Source: JAHRAW01 sp965262585
GTDB lineage: Bacteria; Pseudomonadota; Gammaproteobacteria; Arenicellales; Poriferihabitantaceae
Length of the DNA: 64,000 bases
Direction: 5' to 3'
NCBI GenBank assembly: GCA_965262585.1
Contig: OZ253546.1
Coordinates: forward strand, 1,612,001 to 1,676,000
Each line of letters opens with the position of its first letter. Positions within the stretch are counted from its first letter, which is position 1. Shown one piece after another: positions 17,805 to 26,776 of the stretch. The notes beneath the pieces were generated by a model that was given only the letters and a program-made list of their open reading frames with translations, did not search any database and had not been told where the DNA came from. The position numbers and the translations under genes are program-made.

Positions 17805-18948
17805 AATCTGCAACCGAAATAATCTCTATTCCATAACTGCGTGCTTTTTGAGTTTTGGTTGAATTAGATGCAATATCTTGAGCAACCACTAAGTCGCATC
17901 CCTTTTTAGTAACACTTCGAACAGGTTGAAGCCCTTTCTTTGCGGCATCAGCCTCTAAAATCCTTCTTTCTATTTTCTGATTATTGGAATCAACGGCCGT
18001 TCCCGTGAAACATACTCTTGTTCCCTCTACATATTTGTCGCAAACCAGCCCATCGGTAATGGAAGGAATATCTTGAGGTGGGAGGCCCAATAAAACCGCA
18101 ACGGAATCCATTATTTGCTTTTCCTGTTCGGTAATAATCCCATCTCTTTTCGCGCCCACGATGAGCGTTTGCAAATATATTTCATTAGCCCACTTGACAT
18201 CATTGGATGTCAATCCCAAAGTATTTATTAAATCATTAATTTCATGTCTTTCCGTTTCAGTAACTACCAAATCATCTAAAGCCGAATTCAAAAGGTCTAA
18301 ATACTGTAGTATGTTTTCCTCGGAGGTTGGGAAGCGAGCATATTTACATATTTTCTCAATCAGCAATTTTTTCGGCGAGCGTTTATTTATTGCGGCATCC
18401 CGGCAAACGGTATCTGCACAAGGCGGTGCCTTGAGCGAAGAAATTTTGATGGGTTTTATATCACCTTCACATTCTTCAAATAGAAGTTTGAAAATTTCCG
18501 CGGCAACTCTTGCGTCTTCCAGCGCTCTGTGATGATCTTTATGCTTTATACCGAATCGTTTGGCTGCAAGATTTAGTTTCTCTCCCGACAAACTGAGAGT
18601 GCATACCCCGTTGCCCGGATTAAAATTTGCTTTTAGGCGAGCAAATTCTTGGAATAGCATCCTGCGGTCAAAAGAAATATTATGTGCCACCAGAACTGAA
18701 CCGTCTAAGTATTCGGCTATTCCGCTTGCAACATATTCAAAAGGGGGAGCATCTGCAACCATGGATGCAGTAATTTTGTGAATGTGTACGGGGCCAATAT
18801 CTCTTTTAGGGTTGACTAGAGTTTCAAACTCGTCAATGATTTCAAGCGTCTCATGATCAATATTGACAATACCAATTTCACAGATCCTGTCATGCTTGCC
18901 AAAACCTGTGGTTTCAACGTCAACCACCGAGAATTTATTTATTTTCAT
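17776..18948 (-). CDS. DnaQ-like 3'-5' exonuclease with C-terminal BRCT domain
   Basis: 390 aa in three parts. Residues 1-165 form a DEDDh exonuclease: Asp10 and Glu12 in VVDVETTG, the second Asp in HNISFDRRML, and HRALEDARVA with the catalytic His and Asp. Residues about 190-300 form a helical region with a TerB-like stretch (LIVGAKRDGIITEQEKQIMD). Residues about 305-385 form a BRCT domain like that of NAD-dependent DNA ligase (GTRVCFTGTA, then KKGLQPVRSVTKKGCDLVVA). Similar exonuclease-BRCT proteins are often annotated as DNA polymerase III epsilon-like. It probably processes DNA ends or RNA, but the substrate is unknown. The gene is AT-richer than the surroundings and overlaps the unknown gene at 17445 tail to tail. 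Confidence 0.85.
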   Translation of the reverse strand: MKINKFSVVDVETTGFGKHDRICEIGIVNIDHETLEIIDEFETLVNPKRDIGPVHIHKITASMVADAPPFEYVASGIAEYLDGSVLVAHNISFDRRMLFQEFARLKANFNPGNGVCTLSLSGEKLNLAAKRFGIKHKDHHRALEDARVAAEIFKLLFEECEGDIKPIKISSLKAPPCADTVCRDAAINKRSPKKLLIEKICKYARFPTSEENILQYLDLLNSALDDLVVTETERHEINDLINTLGLTSNDVKWANEIYLQTLIVGAKRDGIITEQEKQIMDSVAVLLGLPPQDIPSITDGLVCDKYVEGTRVCFTGTAVDSNNQKIERRILEADAAKKGLQPVRSVTKKGCDLVVAQDIASNSTKTQKARSYGIEIISVADFIREPHIYK

Positions 18949-19058
18949 TGTTGCTTACTACATTTTTTTTACTAAAGAAAATAGCAAAATTTGCCGTATG
19001 TCCTTGAAACTGAGTCCGATTGGAATCTGGGGTTAATGAGCGGTTGTTCGATGCTATC

Positions 19059-20213
19059 TCACATCGCTGGCCTTCGGTATGCGTCTTGTGGTGCGCCGTT
19101 GGAAATGACGATTTGCCATAGTTGCAGGTTGCGTGCGCGGAATGCGCCGGCGCATACGTGCAGGTAGTATTTCCACATGCGGTAGAAACGCTCCGAGTAG
19201 TTTTTGTTAAGTTGCGGCCATGCGTTGTCGAAGTTTCTGAACCATGCCATCAGGGTTTTGTCGTAGTCGGCGCCGAAGTTGTGCACATCCTCAATCACCA
19301 TCATCGACTCCAGTGCCGCTGAGATCTGTTTCAGCGAGGGAATTTCCCCGTTGGGAAAGATGTATTTGGAAATCCACGGGCTGACCCCCACGTGCGAATG
19401 ATTCTTGCCGATGGTTTGCAGCAGGAATCTGCCGTTGTCCCTGAGACAGCGCTTTGCGACCCGCATGTAGGTGCGGTAGTTTTTGTGGCCGACGTGCTCG
19501 AACATGCCGATGGAGGCGATGGCGTCGAATGGTTCGTTGAGGTCGCGGTAATCCTGCAACCGCAGTTCGACGGGCAGCCCCCGGCAGTATTCATTGCCCA
19601 AGTCGGCCTGTTCTTTGGAAACCGTCACCCCGACCACTTCGACGCCGTAATTTTCGGCGGCGTATTTGGCGAAACCTCCCCAGCCGCAGCCGATATCCAG
19701 CACCCGCATGCCCGACCGCAGGTCGAGTTTACGACACACCAGTTCGAGTTTATGTTGCTGAGCGTCATCGAGATTGTCGGCGTCGCGCCAGTATCCGCAG
19801 GTATAGATCATGCGCTTGTCGAGCATCGCCCGGTAAAGGTCGTTGCCGAGGTCGTAGTGTTCCTCGCCCACCTGAAAGGCGCTCGCCTTGTTTTGCAAGT
19901 TGGCGAATGACGACAACAGGTAGGGGACGAGGTGGGCGGCGAACGGCCGCCCGAGAATTTTCGGCGAACGCAGCAGGTGGTTGTACATTTCATCGAGTTG
20001 CGCGCTTTCCCACCAGCCGTCCATGTAGGATTCCCCCATCCCCAGCGAGCCGCCCGCCAGCACCCGTTTATAGAATTTGGAATTGTTCACCTGCGGGTCC
20101 CAGGGATTGGGCCCGTTCATCTCAATGGCGGTTTCCGCCAGCATCTTCATGAGCTGGCGTTCGGCGAATCCCGGACTGCGGGGTGCCGTTTGTGATAGGA
20201 GGGATTCGGACAA
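19059..20213 (-). CDS. cfa: Cyclopropane-fatty-acyl-phospholipid synthase
   Basis: Transfers a methylene from S-adenosylmethionine to cis double bonds of membrane phospholipids. It is 384 aa, about the length of E. coli Cfa. Features are an N-terminal lipid-binding domain containing YMDGWWES, the SAM-binding motif VLDIGCGWGGFAKYAAENYG near residues 170-190, the SIGMFEHVGHKNY segment that houses active-site residues, and the C-terminal signature FYRMWKYYLHVCAGAFRARN. It lies 99 bp downstream of polA on the same strand. Confidence 0.95.
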   Translation of the reverse strand: MSESLLSQTAPRSPGFAERQLMKMLAETAIEMNGPNPWDPQVNNSKFYKRVLAGGSLGMGESYMDGWWESAQLDEMYNHLLRSPKILGRPFAAHLVPYLLSSFANLQNKASAFQVGEEHYDLGNDLYRAMLDKRMIYTCGYWRDADNLDDAQQHKLELVCRKLDLRSGMRVLDIGCGWGGFAKYAAENYGVEVVGVTVSKEQADLGNEYCRGLPVELRLQDYRDLNEPFDAIASIGMFEHVGHKNYRTYMRVAKRCLRDNGRFLLQTIGKNHSHVGVSPWISKYIFPNGEIPSLKQISAALESMMVIEDVHNFGADYDKTLMAWFRNFDNAWPQLNKNYSERFYRMWKYYLHVCAGAFRARNLQLWQIVISNGAPQDAYRRPAM

Positions 20214-20312
20214 GGTATTGGCCCGGCGGCGCGGAGTAGTTGATATGGCGAGATATTGCCCTATCGCCGGGGAATGTGCAAACCGGCGGCTGGGGTTGTG
20301 GGCTACGGGCTA

Positions 20313-23030
20313 TCAGTGGGCTTCCTTCCAGTTGTGGCCGGTACCGGTGTCAACCACCAGCGGAACTTTTAGCGTGGCGACGCCGGCCATTAATTCAGTG
20401 GTGGCGTGCGATACCCGCTCCAATTCGTCTTCGGCCACTTCCAGCACCAGTTCATCGTGCACTTGCATGATGATTTTCGCGCCGGCGTTGTGGTCGATGA
20501 TCCACTGGTCCACCGCCAGCATCGCCAGTTTGATGAGGTCGGCGGCGGAGCCTTGCATGGGCGCATTGATGGCGGTGCGTTCGGCGTATTGGCGGCGGGC
20601 GGCGTTTTTGGAGCGAATTTCCGGCAGGTTCAGACGTCGGCCATACAAAGTCTCGACATAGCCCTGTTCGCGCGCGGTCTGTTTGGTCTGTTCCATATAT
20701 TGTTTTACGCCGGGATAGCGGTGGAAATAAATTTCGATATATTCCCGCGCCTGCTTTTGGTCGATCTTCAACTGCCGTGCCAAGCCAAACGCCGACATGC
20801 CGTAGATCAACCCGAAGTTGATGGCCTTGGCTCGCCGCCGCTGTTCGGTGTCAACCTCGTCCACGGCGATGTCGAACACTTCGGCGGCGGTGGCATTATG
20901 CACATCCAACCCCAGTTTGAACGCCTCGACCAGCCCGGTGTCGCCGGACAGGTGCGCCATGATGCGAAGTTCGATCTGGGAGTAGTCGGCGGACAACAAA
21001 ACGCAGTTGGGTTCGGCGATGAATGCTTCGCGGATATGCCGCCCCTCTTCGCTGCGCACCGGGATATTCTGCAAATTGGGATCGCTCGATGATAGCCGTC
21101 CGGTGGAAGCCACCGCCTGATGGTAGGAAGTGTGAATGCGGCCGGTTTTGGGGTTGATTAGAGCGGGCAGTTTGTCGGTGTAGGTACTTTTGAGTTTGGC
21201 GAGGCCGCGATGCTCCAGAATCAGGCGCGGCAGTTCGTGTTTCTCAGCCAGTTCCTGAAGCACGCTTTCGGCGGTGGATGGCTGTCCTTTGGGGGTTTTT
21301 TGCTGCACCGGAATCCCCTGCTTCTCATACAAAATTTCCTGAATTTGCCGGGGCGAGGCGATGTTGAACACCTCGCCGGCGACCTCATAGGCGGCTTTTT
21401 CAATTTTCCCGAGGCTCTTTGCAATAGCGACGCTTTGCTTTCTCAGCATGTCCGCATCCACCTTGACGCCGTTGGTTTCGGTGCGCGCCAATGCGGCAAT
21501 CAGCGGCATCTCGATGTCGTGGAACAGTTTGCGCAACGCCGGGTCAGCGTCAATCCTCGGCCTCAGCACTTGGTGCAATTGCAAGGTAACGTCGGCGTCT
21601 TCGGCGGCGTAGCGAGTGGCTTGCTGCAGGTCGATTTCATCGAAGGTCAGTTGGTTTTTGCCTCTACCGGCGACATCGGAAAAGCGGATGGTCTTGAGGC
21701 CAAGATGCTTGAGCGCGAGAGTGTACATGTCGTGGCGGGAATTGCCGGCATCCAGCAGGTAGGACATCAGCATGGTGTCGTGGGTGATGCCCTGCAAGGC
21801 GATGCCGTGATGCTGCAACACTTCGAGGTCGTATTTGAGATTCTGGCCGGTTTTTGCGCGATTGGGGTCTTCCAATATCGGCCGCAGTTTTTCCATGGTT
21901 TGCTCGAAGGGCAGTTGCTCAGGAGCACCGGCGTAGCGGTGTCGCAACGGCAGATAAGCGGCCTCGCCCGGGGTCGTCGAGAAAGACAAGCCCACCAATT
22001 CGGCGCGGTGGGCATCCTTTGAGGTGGTTTCGGTGTCGACGGCGAACAGTTTGGATTTTTTGAGTTTTCCAAGCCAGCGGTCGAGGGTTTTGGCATCGGT
22101 TATGGTCTGGTATCGGGGCGGCGGTTTGTCGTCATCCCCCCGGACATCAGATTTACCGGCACCCCCGGCGTCTTCGCCATCCAGTTGTTTCAGCCACGAG
22201 CGAAATTCAAGGTCGGTATAGATCTCGCGCAGTTTTTCGGTGTCGGGTGGTTGCACGCGCAGATCATCCACCGAACATTCCAGCGCAAGGTCGCAGCGGA
22301 TGGTGGCGAGGTCTTGCGACAGCGGGAGTTGTTCGAGGTTTTCCCGCAGCGACTCCCCGACCTTGCCGGTAATCTCGTCGGCGCGCGCCACGATTTGTTC
22401 GAGGGAGCCAAACTTGGTAAGCCACTTCACCGCAGTCTTCGGCCCGACTCCGGGAATCCCCGGAATATTGTCCGAAGTGTCTCCCATCAGGGCGAGGTAT
22501 TCGACGATCTTTTCCGGCGGCACGCCGAATTTTTCGGTCACTCCATTGCGGTCGAGGCGGGTGTTTTTCATGGTGTCGACCATTTCCACCCGCTCGTTCA
22601 CCAGTTGCGCGAGGTCTTTGTCGCTGCTTACGATCATGGTGCGAAAATCCTGCTTGCTCGCCGCGCATGCCAGCGTGCCGATGACATCGTCGGCTTCGAC
22701 GCCGGACACCGACACCAACGTAATGCCCATGGCCGGAACGATTTGTTTGACATACTCCTGTTGCATCCGCAGGTCGTCCGGCATCGGCGGGCGGTTGGCT
22801 TTGTAGGCCGGATACAATTCGTTGCGGAAGGTTTTCCCCTTGGCGTCCATCACCATCGCCAGGCGCTCCGGCTGGTATTCCCTGGTCAGGCTGCGCAGCA
22901 TGTTGATGGTGCCGAATACGGCGTGGGTGGTGCGGCCATCCGAGGTGGTCAGCGGCTCGCGAATGGCGTGATAGGCGCGGAACAGGAAAGATGAGCCGTC
23001 TACCAGAATGATTGGTTGGTCGGTGGACAT
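20313..23030 (-). CDS. polA: DNA polymerase I
   Basis: Gap-filling and Okazaki-fragment-processing polymerase, 905 aa. All three activities look intact. The 5'-3' exonuclease domain (about 1-290) has FLFRAYHAI and GVEADDVIGTLA. The 3'-5' proofreading domain (about 310-510) retains the catalytic pair in VDTETTS. The polymerase domain (about 530-905) has motif A DYSQIELRIMAHLSGD, O-helix RRAKAINFGLIYGMSAFGL and motif C MQVHDELVLEV. A -10-like GATAAT lies 6 nt before the ATG. The divergent neighbour is a DUF2782 gene, a pairing common in gammaproteobacteria. Confidence 0.97.
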   Translation of the reverse strand: MSTDQPIILVDGSSFLFRAYHAIREPLTTSDGRTTHAVFGTINMLRSLTREYQPERLAMVMDAKGKTFRNELYPAYKANRPPMPDDLRMQQEYVKQIVPAMGITLVSVSGVEADDVIGTLACAASKQDFRTMIVSSDKDLAQLVNERVEMVDTMKNTRLDRNGVTEKFGVPPEKIVEYLALMGDTSDNIPGIPGVGPKTAVKWLTKFGSLEQIVARADEITGKVGESLRENLEQLPLSQDLATIRCDLALECSVDDLRVQPPDTEKLREIYTDLEFRSWLKQLDGEDAGGAGKSDVRGDDDKPPPRYQTITDAKTLDRWLGKLKKSKLFAVDTETTSKDAHRAELVGLSFSTTPGEAAYLPLRHRYAGAPEQLPFEQTMEKLRPILEDPNRAKTGQNLKYDLEVLQHHGIALQGITHDTMLMSYLLDAGNSRHDMYTLALKHLGLKTIRFSDVAGRGKNQLTFDEIDLQQATRYAAEDADVTLQLHQVLRPRIDADPALRKLFHDIEMPLIAALARTETNGVKVDADMLRKQSVAIAKSLGKIEKAAYEVAGEVFNIASPRQIQEILYEKQGIPVQQKTPKGQPSTAESVLQELAEKHELPRLILEHRGLAKLKSTYTDKLPALINPKTGRIHTSYHQAVASTGRLSSSDPNLQNIPVRSEEGRHIREAFIAEPNCVLLSADYSQIELRIMAHLSGDTGLVEAFKLGLDVHNATAAEVFDIAVDEVDTEQRRRAKAINFGLIYGMSAFGLARQLKIDQKQAREYIEIYFHRYPGVKQYMEQTKQTAREQGYVETLYGRRLNLPEIRSKNAARRQYAERTAINAPMQGSAADLIKLAMLAVDQWIIDHNAGAKIIMQVHDELVLEVAEDELERVSHATTELMAGVATLKVPLVVDTGTGHNWKEAH

Positions 23031-23036
23031 GGCGGT

Positions 23037-23042
23037 ATTATC
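23037..23042 (-). promoter_or_regulatory. -10-like hexamer immediately before polA
   Basis: On the minus strand GATAAT ends 6 nt before the polA ATG, and no Shine-Dalgarno sequence intervenes (ACCGCC). If used, the transcript would be leaderless. The -35 match is weak. Confidence 0.3.
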
Positions 23043-23112
23043 CCACCAAACCCCGCGCTTTCAGTGAATAAAAAAATCCGCAACGGGGTATTGATTGTGG
23101 TATTGTGGCCAA

Positions 23113-23505
23113 ATGAAGGGCATATCTGGGAAATTGACGGGCGTATTGACAGCCGCATTGACGGCCGTATTGATGTGGCTGACGGTGCAGCAGTTGGCGG
23201 TGGCGGACGAGCAGCCAGCCCAATCAGCGACAGAATCGGAAGTGCCGGTCGAAGGGCTGGTCGAGTTGCCAATCATTGACCCACTCAGTGACACCCTTAC
23301 TACCAATAAAAATCTTGATCCGGAGCAAAGCATCCAGTATCGAGAGCACCGAGTCGGCGGCCGCTTGGAGCGGGCTACCATCATCCACAAAAACGGCCTC
23401 ACCGAGGTCTACCAAAACAACCGCGCCGACACCATTTGGAACGCCCAAGAAAACGAAATAGGCGAAGTGCCCAATAGGCGTCAATGGGTGATCAAAGCCT
23501 GGTGA
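23113..23505 (+). CDS. DUF2782 family exported protein
   Basis: 130 aa from the ATG at 23113. A signal peptide spans about residues 1-30, with the hydrophobic core built from repeats of four residues and a likely cleavage after AVA. The mature part is about 100 aa and carries the DUF2782 pattern: an REHRVGGRLERATIIHKNG stretch, then a Tyr/Asn-rich region and a C-terminal RRQWVIKAW. Function is unknown in the family; adjacency to polA is conserved in gammaproteobacteria. An in-frame TTG at 23095 is an unlikely alternative start. Confidence 0.75.
   Translation: MKGISGKLTGVLTAALTAVLMWLTVQQLAVADEQPAQSATESEVPVEGLVELPIIDPLSDTLTTNKNLDPEQSIQYREHRVGGRLERATIIHKNGLTEVYQNNRADTIWNAQENEIGEVPNRRQWVIKAW
23133..23176 (+). 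repeat. 12-bp tandem repeat encoding the signal-peptide core of the DUF2782 protein
   Basis: Units ATTGACGGGCGT, ATTGACAGCCGC, ATTGACGGCCGT and a partial ATTGATGTGG follow each other with exact 12-bp period. In frame they encode LTGV-LTAA-LTAV-LMWL, so copy number changes the length of the hydrophobic core without shifting the frame. Confidence 0.9.
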
Positions 23506-23534
23506 ACCGCCGCGCTCTTGCGCGCATGTTTGTT

Positions 23535-23640
23535 TCTCAAGAGTTGTTTCTCAAGATTAGTTTCTCAAGATTAGTTTCTCAAGATTAGTTTCTCAAGATT
23601 GGCCTCTCAAGATTGGCCTCTCAAGATTTCTCTCTCAAGA
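23535..23640. repeat. Intergenic tandem repeat array, 8 copies of a 14-bp unit
   Basis: The core TCTCAAGA begins at 23535, 23549, 23563, 23577, 23591, 23605, 23619 and 23633, an exact 14-bp period. Inter-core bases are mostly TTAGTT, changing to TTGGCC in the sixth and seventh units. The last copy contains the stop codon of the histidine kinase gene (TGA at 23637-23635 on the minus strand). The repeats are directly adjacent with no spacers, so this is not a CRISPR. Confidence 0.95.
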
Positions 23641-25842
23641 TCTGGCCAGCAAGGCACTGATCTGGGCGTTCCCGGGCAGGTTCAACACCGGGATTGAAAC
23701 CGTTACCGCAACCCCCGGCGGATCGCCTCGATTGTCGGCCCACGCCCGCCCGTTGTGGTATTCGGTAATCAGCCGAACCACGAACAAGCCGAGCCCGAGG
23801 TGGGCGCGCTTGACGTCGGTTCTGCCGTGGGAGACCATCGGGTCGAACAGCCGTTCGCGAAGATTTTCCGGCAGCGTGCGGCCTTCGTTTCGCACCATGA
23901 TTTCAGCGTTGTTTCCCCACCGCCGCAACCGCACGACAATCGTCTTTCCGGGGTGGCAGAACTGCACCGCATTATCAATCAATTTGTCGAGCATCTGCGC
24001 CAGGTGATCGGCGTTGCCCTCGATATGCAACGGGGCGCTTTCAACCTGCAGTTCAAAGCGGTGGTCGGGCTGGCTGATGCGGTAGCCGGCGACGAACTCG
24101 TGCACCAACGCCGCGAGGTTGAGCGGCTGCTTAATTTCATCACGCATCGCTTCTTCGAGGTTGGCGGCTTCGGTCAAACTGGTAAGAATGGCGCGCAGCC
24201 GTTCGACCCCGCTTCGCGCCCGCTGCATGTACTGGTTTTGCCGTATTCCGGGGATCTCGGTTTCCAGAATCTGCAGCGAGGAACTAACCACATTGAGCGG
24301 GTTGTTCATCTCGTGGGCGAGGGTGTCGGGCATCCCTTCGAGGTAGCGGGTATACCCCGACAGACGCCTCAACATGCTGGTAATGCTGCGCCCCAAATCC
24401 CCCAGTTCGTCGGCGGGATAATTGCGTCCGGGAATCCGTTCCTCCACCACTCGCCCTTCCGCGGTAATGGCTTTTTCCGTGGTGGTGTGCAGCCACCGCA
24501 CCCGGCTGGTCAGCCGCCATGCGAACATGAAAAGCGCCGCCACCACGAACGCGAATACCAAAATGGTGGCCAGGGTGAGGTTTCGCAACAGGCGGTATTG
24601 CAACGCCAGCACCACGTTGCTGCTTTGCTCCACCACCACTGCGCCGAGTATTTCATCCCCGGCCCGAATCGGATATCCGGCGACGATAATCTGCGCCTTT
24701 TCATCCAGAGACGGGCGGGCGTGGGCGCGCGCTTCGCCTTTCAAGATGGCGCTGAAAATTTTATCCGGGCGATGGGTTACATCGGTGGGGAAGTCGACGA
24801 ACTGCTCCCCCGGACGCCCCGGCAGCGCGGTGATGTGGGATTGCAGCCCTTGATAAATGCGCTGCAGCCAATTCGGTATCGGCGAGTCGACTTCTCCCTG
24901 ATCAACGGGTGCCGAGAGGCCGCCGACCACCGCCCGCACTCGCTGTTCCTTGTCGAGAATCCAGATCAACGAACGCGGTTGGTCGAGCCCCTGCAGTATC
25001 TTGGTCAAATCCGGCGAACTCAGCAGAATCTGCGCCGGGTCGCTGCCGGATATGCGCGGCGAAGTGGACAAGGTTGCGGCGATGTCACGCTGCTCCGGAT
25101 CATCCACATCCACCGCAAAAAACCCCAGTTTCTCGCGGAGGCCGACGATCTCCCGGGGAATCCGCAGTTCAACCTGATAACCCCAGTCGGTTTGCGCCAT
25201 TCCCGCGGTAAATTCGGTGGTCGCCGCCCCTTCCAGTGGCAGACGCCAGTCTTCGTCCACCAAATAAATACTCATTCGCCCCGGCGCGCGCGCCACCATT
25301 AAGTAGTGCTTCAGCGTGGCGTCGGGCAGTTGCAATAAAATCCGAATCTGGTCGCTGGTGTCGAGTTGCAGCCGCTCGAGATCGCGGTATACCACGCGGT
25401 CGTCGTTGACCTCGAACATGGCGTATAAAAATCCCTCGTAATGCCCGATTAAACTTTTCAGGGAAAATGATTCCGGGTTGTAGTTTTCATCGCAGACGAA
25501 CAAGGTGCCGCCGGTGTGATAGGTGGCGTACCGTTGCAGTTCCCCCCAGTCGCCGAGTTTGCCGTCCAGTTGCACCGGGTTATCCAGCCGGTGCGCATAC
25601 AGGTCGCTTTTTCCCCCCAGCACTTCCGGCACGCCGGTGGCGGGGTTGAACAACTCGGAGCGGCCGTCGAGCACCGTGGCGATGCCGTTGGCGGTCAGCA
25701 ACAGCGCGTTTTGCTGGCCCTGAAGCAGAAACTTCCTCATTTCCTGGACGTAGTGGTAGCCCATCCACGGAATGATTAGCAACGCCAGCACCAGCCAGAT
25801 GAGTTTGGCCTGTATGCTTACCCGGCGCAATCGTCGGAGCAT
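23635..25842 (-). CDS. Sensor histidine kinase resembling the 'proteobacterial dedicated sortase system' kinase
   Basis: 735 aa from the ATG at 25842 (MLRRLRRVSIQAK); an upstream ATG at 25896 would add 18 polar residues. Order: membrane span at about 12-32; a large periplasmic sensor region with an LDGKLGDWGELQRY motif resembling a carbohydrate-binding-like fold; second span near 420-445; a linker rich in HAMP-like features; phosphoacceptor helix LAHEMNNPLNVVSSS; and a HATPase domain (DNAVQFCHPG, then GLGLFVVRLITEYHNG). Sensor and catalytic parts resemble the dedicated-sortase-system kinase family as I know it. No sortase or target protein is encoded in the window. It forms an operon with the regulator gene 25 bp upstream. 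Confidence 0.85.
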   Translation of the reverse strand: MLRRLRRVSIQAKLIWLVLALLIIPWMGYHYVQEMRKFLLQGQQNALLLTANGIATVLDGRSELFNPATGVPEVLGGKSDLYAHRLDNPVQLDGKLGDWGELQRYATYHTGGTLFVCDENYNPESFSLKSLIGHYEGFLYAMFEVNDDRVVYRDLERLQLDTSDQIRILLQLPDATLKHYLMVARAPGRMSIYLVDEDWRLPLEGAATTEFTAGMAQTDWGYQVELRIPREIVGLREKLGFFAVDVDDPEQRDIAATLSTSPRISGSDPAQILLSSPDLTKILQGLDQPRSLIWILDKEQRVRAVVGGLSAPVDQGEVDSPIPNWLQRIYQGLQSHITALPGRPGEQFVDFPTDVTHRPDKIFSAILKGEARAHARPSLDEKAQIIVAGYPIRAGDEILGAVVVEQSSNVVLALQYRLLRNLTLATILVFAFVVAALFMFAWRLTSRVRWLHTTTEKAITAEGRVVEERIPGRNYPADELGDLGRSITSMLRRLSGYTRYLEGMPDTLAHEMNNPLNVVSSSLQILETEIPGIRQNQYMQRARSGVERLRAILTSLTEAANLEEAMRDEIKQPLNLAALVHEFVAGYRISQPDHRFELQVESAPLHIEGNADHLAQMLDKLIDNAVQFCHPGKTIVVRLRRWGNNAEIMVRNEGRTLPENLRERLFDPMVSHGRTDVKRAHLGLGLFVVRLITEYHNGRAWADNRGDPPGVAVTVSIPVLNLPGNAQISALLARS

Positions 25843-25867
25843 GGGTGGATTCCTTGCGACCTGCGAA

Positions 25868-26563
25868 TCAGTCGGGCTTCCAGCGGTACCCCGCACCGAA
25901 TACCGTCTGGATCATCGAAAAATCCGCATCTGTTTCCTTGAATTTTTTGCGGATGCGCCGGACATAACCGTTGATGGTGTTTTTTTCCACATAACTTTGC
26001 CGGGTGGTCTGCATCAGCGCTTCGTAGGTTTTGACATGACCGGGATGCCGCGCCAGCGCCTCGATGAGCCAGAATTCGGTGAGCGTCAGGTTCAACACCT
26101 GTCCTTTCCAACTCACCGACATAGTGTTCTGATCCAGTTGCAGATCCCCCAGCACCATAGCCGACGGCTTCTGGGTGTCGGTTTGCAACATCGCGGCGAT
26201 GCGAAACAGCGACAACACCCGCACCGCCAGAAACTGTAGGTTGACGGGTTTGGTAATGTAGTCCCAGGCGTCCAGCCGCAGGCCCGAAACCCGGTCGATG
26301 TCGCTGTCCCTGGCGGTCAGAAATATGATTGGCATGTGCGGGCTTTTCTGGCGCAAATCCCGGCACAAGTCGAAGCCGCCGTCGATTTCATCTTCCAGCA
26401 TGATGTCAAGAATAGCGAGGTCAGGCAGGTTTTTTTTGAACCCCGCAAGGGCTGCCTGACGGTTGCCGTAGGTGTGAATGTCGTATCCCTGGGATTGCAA
26501 CGCATGGGCGTAGTTGGCGCGCTGGTCGGCGTCGTCTTCAACGATGGCTATGGTTCGCGACAT
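25868..26563 (-). CDS. Response regulator resembling the 'proteobacterial dedicated sortase system' regulator
   Basis: 231-aa OmpR-like regulator, partner of the kinase after it. The start is the ATG at 26563 (MSRTIAIVEDDADQR); the longer frame is unsupported. The receiver domain has acidic residues at 10-12, phosphoacceptor Asp53 (AILDIMLEDE) and the conserved Lys in ITKPV. The DGGFDLCRDLR and IIFLTARDSDIDRVSGLRL segments are distinctive of the dedicated-sortase family. The C-terminal winged helix ends GYVRRIRKKFKETDADFSMI and then GAGYRW. The usual GADDY is replaced by LDAWDY. A divergent region of about 210 bp to the next gene probably holds its promoter. Confidence 0.88.
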   Translation of the reverse strand: MSRTIAIVEDDADQRANYAHALQSQGYDIHTYGNRQAALAGFKKNLPDLAILDIMLEDEIDGGFDLCRDLRQKSPHMPIIFLTARDSDIDRVSGLRLDAWDYITKPVNLQFLAVRVLSLFRIAAMLQTDTQKPSAMVLGDLQLDQNTMSVSWKGQVLNLTLTEFWLIEALARHPGHVKTYEALMQTTRQSYVEKNTINGYVRRIRKKFKETDADFSMIQTVFGAGYRWKPD

Positions 26564-26776
26564 TATGGTGCCTGGTCTGAAAGGCGGCCCGAAAATCGGT
26601 GGCCGGTAATCTGTCCGAGTATAACAGCCCAAGTATACAAGGATGGGCGCGGAAAAACGCCGCACGGAAATACCCGCCCAAGTGCCATAAAAATACCACT
26701 TATTACTCTATTTGACGCCATTCCCAGGGGTTGTAATGGGGGTGTTCTTTTCGAGACGAATCGGAGGAAAGCCGCC

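Noticed and set aside
23535..23640. Possible CRISPR array
   Set aside because: Repeats are 14 bp, directly adjacent and without unique spacers, and no cas genes are present. The 21-bp array at 40857-41015 fails for the same reasons.
23755..25302. 515-codon plus-strand ORF opposite the histidine kinase
   Set aside because: Antisense to a kinase with all catalytic boxes. No recognisable domain in the plus-strand reading. The same reasoning removes the long antisense frames opposite tgt, lysS, lolC, polA, galE, pgi and glyQ.
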